Of a DNA stretch of 64,000 nt, positions 17,937-24,770 are shown in pieces. Every line of letters starts with the position of its first letter. The stretch's first letter is position 1. The position numbers and the translations under genes were made by a program. Source of the DNA: Armatimonadota bacterium (GTDB taxonomy: Bacteria > Armatimonadota > Fimbriimonadia > Fimbriimonadales > Fimbriimonadaceae); NCBI GenBank assembly GCA_016125185.1, contig WGMG01000006.1, positions 186,001-250,000 on the forward strand, read 5' to 3'. The notes beneath the pieces are model-generated. The model had not been told where the DNA came from and did not search any database. It worked only from the letters and a program-made list of their open reading frames with translations.

Positions 17937-19456
17937 TGCGAATCGTCCTCACGTTTGGGCTCCTCTTCGGAGCGGCAATGGCGCGCGCCCAAGCTCCCCT
18001 CTGTTTGGTGGGCCAGCCGCCCGCAGTCAATGGATCGGCGATTCTCGACCTCGCCAACCCGATGGCGAACGAGATCGACGCCGTCGGTCAGCTTCACTGC
18101 TTAACCTATTCGGTTGAGGACCCGACCATTCGTGATGCTTTCCTTGCTGGCAAGATCACCAAGCCCGAAAAGTTCTATAAGCTGGACGACCTTCTCTCGG
18201 CCGCTCGCACGCTCAACGTTCCCTACGTCATCTGGATCGAAGGTCAAAACTCGTCCATGAAGGTCGGTAACGCGAGCCAAAAAGTGCTGTCTTGCCACGC
18301 AACGCTGTACCGTGGCGGACGAAAGATTTGGGACGAAACCGACAGCCAGTCGGTTTCGATTTCCGGCGATACCGTGACCGACGCCACTATCCGGGCCTGC
18401 GCCAGTTCGCTTACTGTCAAGATGCAAAACGGGCCGCTAAAGGGCTTCGATAAGTTTCCCAAGGGAACGGTCCCGACCGACAACATCGGCAAGGGCCAAG
18501 CGCCCATCATTCCCGAGTCGAGCGATGATGACCCGATCCTCAACGATTGGACCGTCATCAAAGAGAGCGTCAAGAACCTCATCTCCGACGGCAAACTCAC
18601 CGCCGCCGAAATGCTCCTTCGTGACGCCGTTGACGCTGCGCCAAACGACGTCGAACGTCGAAAAGCCCTCATTGACTTTTTGCAAGGTCACCAGCAGGTC
18701 GATGCCGCCGTCAAGGCGACCGTCGATGCCGCCGAAGCCCTTGGCGATCCTTCGATGATGGCTCAAGCCGCCAAGATTCTCATAGAAAGCGGCCAGGTTG
18801 ACCGCGCCAGCGAGATCATCAAGGACTCTATCGCGAGCGATCCCAACAACGCCGCCATGCAGATCATGGAGGCCGAATTGAGGATGCGGGCTGCCATGCC
18901 CGACCAGGCGATCACCCACCTCGAAGCTGCTCTCAAGGTCAAACCAACTGTCGAAGGCTATTACCTCCGTGCTATCTGCCGCGCCCTCCTCGGTTCCGAG
19001 GACGGCGTCCGCCTCGATCTCGAAAGGGTCGTCAAAGACGACGCGCGTATGCAGATCGACCAGTATGGTCGAATGGCCGCAATTTTGGATTCAGCGTGGA
19101 CCTACGAAGCCCCGGACTTACGCACTCTAGCCCAAAAGACTGAACTCAAACCCAAGGCTGAAGAGGTCGCCGACGGCATCGACGCCCAGGAAAGAATGGC
19201 CAGAGCTTGCATCGCTTTGCTCGGTGAAACGTGCCCCAATCCCACGTTTGAAAAATCCCACGGTATCCGCCTTTTGGCACTGAATTTGCTCATCCAGTCC
19301 CTTACAGAACTCCGCCATTACATCTCGTCGGGAGACAAACAGTCCCTCAACGACGCGAATTTCGACATCGGAGAAACCGTTCGAAATCTCGCAGACGCAA
19401 AGGCTCAGTTCGAAAAGGAAAGCAAGGATGCAGCAACTTCTCCTCCTCCTCGGTAG
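17936..19456 (+). CDS. Exported TPR-repeat protein
   Basis: This 506-residue protein has a signal peptide (residues 1-18, ending ARAQA). Residues 20-160 form an N-terminal domain similar in layout to periplasmic binding modules of unknown type. Residues about 185-400 are helical repeats of TPR style (LISDGKLTAAEMLLRDAVDA, AAMQIMEAELRMRAAMPDQA, HLEAALKVKPTVEGYYLRA). It overlaps the zinc-ribbon protein by one base and the PilZ protein by 29 bases, so the three are translationally coupled. I infer a periplasmic partner of the TPR region of the upstream protein. No catalytic motif is seen. Confidence 0.75.
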   Translation: MRIVLTFGLLFGAAMARAQAPLCLVGQPPAVNGSAILDLANPMANEIDAVGQLHCLTYSVEDPTIRDAFLAGKITKPEKFYKLDDLLSAARTLNVPYVIWIEGQNSSMKVGNASQKVLSCHATLYRGGRKIWDETDSQSVSISGDTVTDATIRACASSLTVKMQNGPLKGFDKFPKGTVPTDNIGKGQAPIIPESSDDDPILNDWTVIKESVKNLISDGKLTAAEMLLRDAVDAAPNDVERRKALIDFLQGHQQVDAAVKATVDAAEALGDPSMMAQAAKILIESGQVDRASEIIKDSIASDPNNAAMQIMEAELRMRAAMPDQAITHLEAALKVKPTVEGYYLRAICRALLGSEDGVRLDLERVVKDDARMQIDQYGRMAAILDSAWTYEAPDLRTLAQKTELKPKAEEVADGIDAQERMARACIALLGETCPNPTFEKSHGIRLLALNLLIQSLTELRHYISSGDKQSLNDANFDIGETVRNLADAKAQFEKESKDAATSPPPR

Positions 19457-20057
19457 CTTCGCGGTCGTCTTCTTCGCCGGATTCTACGCGTCGAAGATCT
19501 TCATCGGATCCAAATTCTCTTTCCGCAATCGGAAGTGGAAGCCGGTCGAAAATGCCCGAACAAAGATGAAGACCGGCTCCGCCCTGTACCGATGCCGTCT
19601 GCTCTCGTACAACGACACGGAGTGGGTTTTCTCTGCACCGATCCAGCGAGATGTCCACGTCCCCGTTCCCATCGGCGCCGATGTTACCTGCGAGGTCGTT
19701 GCCGAAGGTGGACTCCTCATTTTTCAGTCCCAGGTCATCGCCCGCCGGGCCGACCAAAAGGTGATTGTCGTTGCCGCGCCGATGAACGCCAGCCTCGAAG
19801 AGCGCCGTCAAGCCGACCGCCGTGACGATGTCCCGATGGAAGTTGTGGTTGGTGGCAAGAGCGGTTCGGTGATGGATCTTTCCCCCGGTGGTGCCCGAGT
19901 GCGAATCAAGGGATTCGAGCGAGAAGGCAACATTGTCCGCATCGATCTCCCGTCTGGCGAGTCTCGCGGCGCTACCGTCGTCGATTCTCAAAACGATGGA
20001 CTGGGAAGCACGATTCGACTCCGATTCGACGAGCAGATCACCATTCCTTCCGAATAA
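19428..20057 (+). CDS. Membrane-anchored PilZ-domain protein
   Basis: This 209-residue protein has an N-terminal membrane helix (residues 3-22), an intervening YcgR-like beta domain (about 45-118) and a PilZ domain. Both c-di-GMP contacts are present: RxxxR at Arg127-Arg131 and DxSxxG at Asp150-Gly155 (DLSPGG). It should therefore sense cyclic di-GMP, most likely to control motility, pili or export of surface material. It is the last gene of the zinc-ribbon/TPR operon and overlaps its neighbour by 29 bases. The ligand prediction is strong; the target is unknown. Confidence 0.88.
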   Translation: MQQLLLLLGSFAVVFFAGFYASKIFIGSKFSFRNRKWKPVENARTKMKTGSALYRCRLLSYNDTEWVFSAPIQRDVHVPVPIGADVTCEVVAEGGLLIFQSQVIARRADQKVIVVAAPMNASLEERRQADRRDDVPMEVVVGGKSGSVMDLSPGGARVRIKGFEREGNIVRIDLPSGESRGATVVDSQNDGLGSTIRLRFDEQITIPSE

Positions 20058-20167
20058 ACTGGGCAATCCGAACAAAGTCCCACCGACGGACGCATCCTTG
20101 CGGTGGGGCGTAGAAACGGAAAGATGGCCGGATCGTCAGATTCGGTGTTTTGTAAAAGGAGAGAAAT

Positions 20168-20827
20168 ATGAAGTTGCTGAGTTCGATCGTAATTTCGAGT
20201 CTGGCGTTGGCCGGAATCGCCAACGCCCAACAGGAAGTCCCCACTGCGAAGCAGGAACGAAACAGCCTTGGAGTCCTCGGAAAACTGGTTCGCACCAACC
20301 CCGAAGGCAATTATAAATTTGACGGCGCAACGACGTTCAGCCACAACGGAACCCGTGGCTATGTCACCCATTTCGCGCGCTTGCTTTCGTCTAAGCCGGG
20401 CGATGTCGCTTTGTACGAAGACGTCATGATGCAGGGCATCAAGTCGTGGGAAGATTTGAACCGGAGCAAAGGGTTTGTCGGGGACATCGCTGGGGCCTTC
20501 GCCCACTTCACGGTGATCAATCTGGGCATTGCCAAGCACACCGATTATAAGGATTACCTGGAACCCAACCTGGTGAGCCAGTACCGCAAGTCCCTTGCCT
20601 CGCGCGAACTTGGAACCATGTCCAACGCCAAGAAACAGAGCATTTACGACTATTTGCTCGCCGAGTCCGTTTACGCCCAAACTCTCGCCTCGATTGGTCG
20701 GGACATGGACGCGGCGAAGGCAGCCAAATTGCTCGGCGATGCTACAACCGGCCACCTTACGGCCACTTTCGGAACCAACCCATCCAACCTATCGATTTCC
20801 GAAACCGGCCTCCGCATTTCGATGTAA
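20168..20827 (+). CDS. Unknown secreted protein
   Basis: I do not recognise this 219-residue protein. A signal peptide is clear (residues 1-20, cut after IANA) and AAAAGGAGAG stands just before the ATG. The mature part is helical, without cysteines, and has the motif FVGDIAGAFAHFTVINLGIAKH near its middle. It may be a helical-bundle exported protein. It lies 110 bases after the PilZ gene and is followed by a repeat-rich gap. Confidence 0.6.
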   Translation: MKLLSSIVISSLALAGIANAQQEVPTAKQERNSLGVLGKLVRTNPEGNYKFDGATTFSHNGTRGYVTHFARLLSSKPGDVALYEDVMMQGIKSWEDLNRSKGFVGDIAGAFAHFTVINLGIAKHTDYKDYLEPNLVSQYRKSLASRELGTMSNAKKQSIYDYLLAESVYAQTLASIGRDMDAAKAAKLLGDATTGHLTATFGTNPSNLSISETGLRISM

Positions 20828-20867
20828 AGGCTCTGTGAGCGCCCTTCAAAAATGGGTGCCGATGATC

Positions 20868-21055
20868 CTTTCTCCAAATTCTCCGTAAGGAAATTTTTGG
20901 AGAAAGGAAAATCCGCTAGAGGGGCTGCAAAGCTCAAGTTTGCCAGCCGTATTTCCCTCTGGGAAGGTGGGCTTCCAGCCCACCAGGCGAAGCTGGGATT
21001 TACCAGCACTCTTGCTCGCGGGAAACCAATGGCCCTTCCTCCCGAGGGAGGAAGG
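20868..21055. repeat. Composite dispersed repeat, copy 1
   Basis: This non-coding block has three modules in order. The first is an inverted repeat whose arms CCTTTCTCCAAA and TTTGGAGAAAGG pair over 12 bases, with the sequence AAATCCGCTAGAGG just after it. The second is the hairpin GGTGGGCTTCCAGCCCACC. The third is the motif AAGCTGGGATTTACCAGC. The same modules in the same order and orientation recur at 34193-34512. A further tight hairpin, CCCTTCCTCCC/GGGAGGAAGGG (21032-21055), closes this copy. The remaining gap up to 21136 shows no gene. Confidence 0.7.
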
Positions 21056-21136
21056 GTGCAGGGATGGAGGGGAATGAGGAAATCGCGGTGACTCGTAGCC
21101 CGCGTGGCGTAGAAGGCTGACTAACGACGGAAAGCG

Positions 21137-22138
21137 CTACTGGTTCGGGTGCGACTTCGACCACTCGTCGTAAGCCGCAATACCTTCCTTCCAAGGTCCT
21201 AACTCGTCACGCGGATGAAAATCACCAGCCATAAACGACTTCACGTTTTGCCACACGATGATGTTGTTCTCTTTGTTGTGACCCTTGTCTTCCAGACCCT
21301 TGAGGAGAATCGGGATCGCCTCGGGTTTCCGTTGCCACGCTACCATCCGATAGCCCTGAATCCGAACCATCGGGTCCGAATTCTTCGCTAAAATCAGCCC
21401 ATCTTCCAGGAGCTTGGGGGCATCGACTCCCACCAAAACCGAACTCACGTCGATCAAAGTTTGGGATGAGTGGGACTTCAGCTTTGGTTCGACGAACGGG
21501 ATTGCCTTTGCTCCAAATCTTGACATCGCCTGAACAACATGATCGTCACCACCGATCTCGATGGGCACCGGACCTCGCGTCCAGTCCCCAAGGAAGGGAG
21601 CTAGTGCCGGCAGCGCTTCGGGTGCATGAAGGTAGCCAAGCGATAGCCCCGCCTGGAGGCGGACCATCTTTTGGGGGTCCTTGACCATCGATACGAGGAG
21701 GGGCCTCGCGTTGGGCACACCCCAGCGCAGAGCCTTTGCCACGACCGCTCGCACGAGAGGAGACCGGTCCGATCGCATCGAGATAAGGAGCGGATTTCGT
21801 TTGTTGGGTCCTCTTCCGACGATGATCTGGCCCAGAATCGTTGCCGCCATCACCCGCAGGTCTTCGGCCTTTTCCTTGGCCGCCAAGGGCAGGAGGTCCG
21901 AATAACTGCCCGGACTGCGATGCACCGCCGCCAAAATCCGCGACCGCACGCTCCCATTGGCATGCCGGTAGTCATAGATCACCCTTGGCATGTTCTTCCA
22001 GGCGATCGTACTGAGGGTCTCAATTTCCAACGGGTCTTTCGCCAAGCGCCGAACCACCGCGTCGATATCCTGGTCGACTACTTTCTGCTCCGGCTGTTGC
22101 AGAACGGCCGCCGTAGCCATCATCGCCCAGATTCCCAT
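21137..22138 (-). CDS. HEAT-repeat protein
   Basis: This 333-residue protein is made of helical HEAT/PBS-lyase-type repeats (for example RSPLVRAVVAKALRWGVP, VRLQAGLSLGYLHAPEALPAL, DPMVRIQGYRMVAWQRKPEA). The first 14 residues are hydrophobic and may act as a signal or anchor. Such proteins are usually binding scaffolds. The neighbours do not suggest a partner. The last 40 residues contain a short tryptophan-rich tail. Confidence 0.75.
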   Translation of the reverse strand: MGIWAMMATAAVLQQPEQKVVDQDIDAVVRRLAKDPLEIETLSTIAWKNMPRVIYDYRHANGSVRSRILAAVHRSPGSYSDLLPLAAKEKAEDLRVMAATILGQIIVGRGPNKRNPLLISMRSDRSPLVRAVVAKALRWGVPNARPLLVSMVKDPQKMVRLQAGLSLGYLHAPEALPALAPFLGDWTRGPVPIEIGGDDHVVQAMSRFGAKAIPFVEPKLKSHSSQTLIDVSSVLVGVDAPKLLEDGLILAKNSDPMVRIQGYRMVAWQRKPEAIPILLKGLEDKGHNKENNIIVWQNVKSFMAGDFHPRDELGPWKEGIAAYDEWSKSHPNQ

Positions 22139-22238
22139 ATTGTCAGTAACGATACAGGTAGCAGAGCGGTTCCGACCAGCAGAAGTTCAATTTTTGAACG
22201 GCAAATCGAAACTTAACTGCCGGTTGAGGAGCGATTGG

Positions 22239-22868
22239 CTACCAACGTTGAGCCCAAACTGGCGTTGGTATTCCTTCAAAGTACTCAAAGGAAAACTCAA
22301 GGATTACCGCCTCATCACCACCACCGTCGCGGACAACGATCTTTTTTCCAATGCCAATTAGGCTTCGTTCATGAACAAAATCGTAGGCTTCATAACTGGT
22401 TAGACTGGTCAAAGCCGAATCTCTGTTAATGGTAAGCGGGCAGTCCGGGCAAATGAAATCGTCGATAGTTGGCGACCCAGCTGCCTGGACAACAATGGTA
22501 TGTTCGCTCGAAAAGTTGATCCCCGTCATTGACTCGGCGTCCGTGGGAAAGAATGCAAGAGCCGTAAAGTAGGGCGGCCTAGCGATGCAAGCGTAGCGCT
22601 GTGGTCGCTTATGAACTTCTCCCTGCGAACAGTACGCAGGTCGATAATAATTGAAAGCTATATAGCTGAAGTAGCGCCCGTCGTCGGAAATATCCTGAAG
22701 CGTAGCGTCCCCCTTAAGAAACTGTCCAGGCATGATTGCGTTCGTCTCAATGTCCCAAAAGAACAGTCGGCTCAGACCCTTCTTCATCACCACTGATACC
22801 ACTCCGATCGGAGCATTCTTGGCGATCACCAAGGACGTTCGAAGAGGGGTTGGTACCTGTGAAGCCAA
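22239..22868 (-). CDS. Unknown protein, paralogue of the 23.8-24.0 kb mini-protein
   Basis: I do not recognise this 209-residue protein. It begins at a TTG, with a stop in frame just upstream. Residues 10-50 (KNAPIGVVSVVMKKGLSRLF, then FWDIETN) are clearly related to the start of the small protein at 23782-24000, and both end in a similar tryptophan motif (PVWAQRW here, PNWANTW there). The middle has two CxxC-like cysteine pairs (CSQG, CPDCP). It may have lost an N-terminal signal peptide. Confidence 0.5.
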   Translation of the reverse strand: MASQVPTPLRTSLVIAKNAPIGVVSVVMKKGLSRLFFWDIETNAIMPGQFLKGDATLQDISDDGRYFSYIAFNYYRPAYCSQGEVHKRPQRYACIARPPYFTALAFFPTDAESMTGINFSSEHTIVVQAAGSPTIDDFICPDCPLTINRDSALTSLTSYEAYDFVHERSLIGIGKKIVVRDGGGDEAVILEFSFEYFEGIPTPVWAQRW

Positions 22869-22933
22869 GAGGGCTCACAGTCTACCGATTCAAAAGTTGC
22901 TCCGTAGTCTTGAGATAGATTAGATCCGGCAAA

Positions 22934-23731
22934 CTACTTTTGAACCACGAGAAACCGCTCATCGTGACTGGTTTGTCGCTGAGTCCACACGGTGTGATAA
23001 TCCGCCTCGACGACGATTCCATCCGAAGCATCGATCGTAATCCTATCTAGCTCATGAATGTCCATCACGTAGTGGTCATTCACGGGCCAAGCAAATCCCT
23101 TTAGTTTCTTATCCACCTTCCGTTCGACATCGACCAAGGTCCGCCTTCCCACTCGGCGAATATCCAACACCCGAAAGTGATAGTCCACCGTTTGATGGTC
23201 TTCGGTTTCAATCATTTCTCCGTTCGGCACATAGCTTTGGCCAGCGACAGTGACGATCCAACTGGAGATTTTGACCAATGGTATGGAGGGATAGTTCATT
23301 CCCATAAAGTCAATGCGATTCAACGGGTCATCGTAAAGCCCAGCAAATCCGCTGTTCGGTTCACCGGCTACCTTGACATTGAGGTCTCCAACTCGCTTGC
23401 CGTTTGCCAGATACTTGGCCCCAAAGACGACGTCCTGGAGTGGATCAGTCGCTGGTGATGTGCTCTCAAAAGTTTGAGTGGATCGATTGCCGCCGCTTCG
23501 TCCATGGAGGGTGAATCCTGACTTATTCTTCCCAAATCTCAAGGATGTGACGGTTTTTGTTGTGGTCGTCTCAGTACGCAAGGGTTTGTCCGAGTCGTTG
23601 ACGCTTGAGTGGGGCGCCGCAAAAGACTCTCTTGTGCTCTTGATCTCAAATGTGTATACATGGGAAAGATTTGGTTTGAAGCTGATCCTGACATTTTGAA
23701 TGCCCACAAGACAAAGAACGGATAGGATCAT
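22934..23731 (-). CDS. Unknown exported protein
   Basis: This protein of about 265 residues is not one I recognise. The reading frame is open farther upstream, but that part overlaps the neighbouring gene; the ATG at 23731 gives a short signal peptide or anchor (MILSVLCLVGIQNV). The rest is beta-rich, with the conserved-looking stretch DHQTVDYHFRVLDIRRVGRR. It is in the same orientation as the two small paralogues on either side and lies 50 bases after the shorter one. Confidence 0.55.
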   Translation of the reverse strand: MILSVLCLVGIQNVRISFKPNLSHVYTFEIKSTRESFAAPHSSVNDSDKPLRTETTTTKTVTSLRFGKNKSGFTLHGRSGGNRSTQTFESTSPATDPLQDVVFGAKYLANGKRVGDLNVKVAGEPNSGFAGLYDDPLNRIDFMGMNYPSIPLVKISSWIVTVAGQSYVPNGEMIETEDHQTVDYHFRVLDIRRVGRRTLVDVERKVDKKLKGFAWPVNDHYVMDIHELDRITIDASDGIVVEADYHTVWTQRQTSHDERFLVVQK

Positions 23732-23781
23732 TGTCAAGTACAAGACATTCTTGGGCTCAAAGAGTTCCAAGTCGCAATGGC

Positions 23782-24000
23782 TCACCAGGTATTTGCCCAG
23801 TTGGGGGAGGCAATAGAGATAAAGGGTTCTCGCAAGAATTCGGCGAGGAGCTTTTGCTCTCGAGGTGAAAATGTGTCGGTTGAAAGGTCCCACCTATAAG
23901 TCCGACTCAAGCGAGAATTGAATGCAGCAATAACGACTCCGACCGGCCCGTTCTTTGAAAATGTCACGGTGGTGTTCTTCCCAGAGTCGACTTGAGTCAT
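23782..24000 (-). CDS. Mini-protein paralogue with internal deletion
   Basis: This 72-residue protein resembles both ends of the 209-residue protein at 22239-22868. Residues 10-40 (FSKNGPVGVVIAAFNSRLSR, then TYRWDLSTD) match its start, and the end (EFLREPFISIASPNWANTW) matches its end, with the middle missing. The two are separated by one gene. It may be a functional short form or a remnant. The ATG at 24000 follows TTGAG with no strong ribosome-binding site. Confidence 0.45.
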   Translation of the reverse strand: MTQVDSGKNTTVTFSKNGPVGVVIAAFNSRLSRTYRWDLSTDTFSPREQKLLAEFLREPFISIASPNWANTW

Positions 24001-24101
24001 CTCAAATTGCTGAGATCAGGGGCTTTAGGACCCTGCCCGCAGACACCCAATTGAAGAGCGAGCGAACTGAAGGAGTTAAACTTCGAACACTGCTGACTAA
24101 A

Positions 24102-24710
24102 ATGGCACAGGAATCCCTCCGAGAGCTTCTCGAATTCTATCGAGATCATGTTCATCAAGTTCGTCAGGACTGGTACCTTGCGTGCTCGCGATGGGCGGAC
24201 AAACTTGGGCACGGAGCATTGGATGAGGCGAGGAAGAGAGCGTCAGACGATATCGCTCAACTGCATCCCGAATACCTTCGAAAAGCCGATCTTTTAGACT
24301 CCAAGACGCCAAATTTACTGGAGCTTCGCAACGGTGCTCCAAGAGATATTGATCGAGCCCTCGACCTCTGCGAAATCGACATCGTGGCTTTTCGAATCGG
24401 CTACAAAAAGGCCGCAATCTACCAAATCCTGAAGACGCTTGACCTTTCCGAATCGCAGAAGAGGCGAATTCAAATGTTGGGGATTTCCTATGTGACTTGG
24501 CCGGGTCAGAGGCGAGAAATGCGGGAACTCGGGAGATTGCTCATCGTCGTAGCAGACCAAGAATTTGTCCTTAGACTTGTAGACATCTCCGAGAATCCAT
24601 TGGATTTGAACCAGCGAAGAAAGGCCGACATCCTGCTCTATAAAATACTGAATTCAAGAACGGACTTGAGGAACCGTTTTGAGCTTCCCAAACTGCCAAA
24701 GAGATACTAA
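24102..24710 (+). CDS. Unknown helical protein
   Basis: This cytoplasmic-looking protein of about 202 residues is highly charged and helical and has no signal peptide. I do not recognise it. The frame is open back to 23955, but that would overlap the divergent mini-protein, so the ATG at 24102 is preferred; AAGGAG lies about 27 bases upstream, too far to be decisive. The mid-region KKAAIYQILKTLDLSESQKR and the C-terminal RRKADILLYKILN look like helix pairs. Confidence 0.5.
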   Translation: MAQESLRELLEFYRDHVHQVRQDWYLACSRWADKLGHGALDEARKRASDDIAQLHPEYLRKADLLDSKTPNLLELRNGAPRDIDRALDLCEIDIVAFRIGYKKAAIYQILKTLDLSESQKRRIQMLGISYVTWPGQRREMRELGRLLIVVADQEFVLRLVDISENPLDLNQRRKADILLYKILNSRTDLRNRFELPKLPKRY

Positions 24711-24712
24711 AA

Positions 24713-24740
24713 AAGCCCCGGTCTTTAGACCGAGGCTGTT
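24713..24740 (-). terminator. Terminator of the pyruvate phosphate dikinase gene
   Basis: On the minus strand GCCTCGGTC and GACCGGGGC pair around TAAA and are followed by six T. It starts about 30 bases after the dikinase stop and also lies just beyond the convergent plus-strand gene. Confidence 0.88.
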
Positions 24741-24770
24741 TCTAGAAGCTAGTAGCTCGAAGCTAATTGC

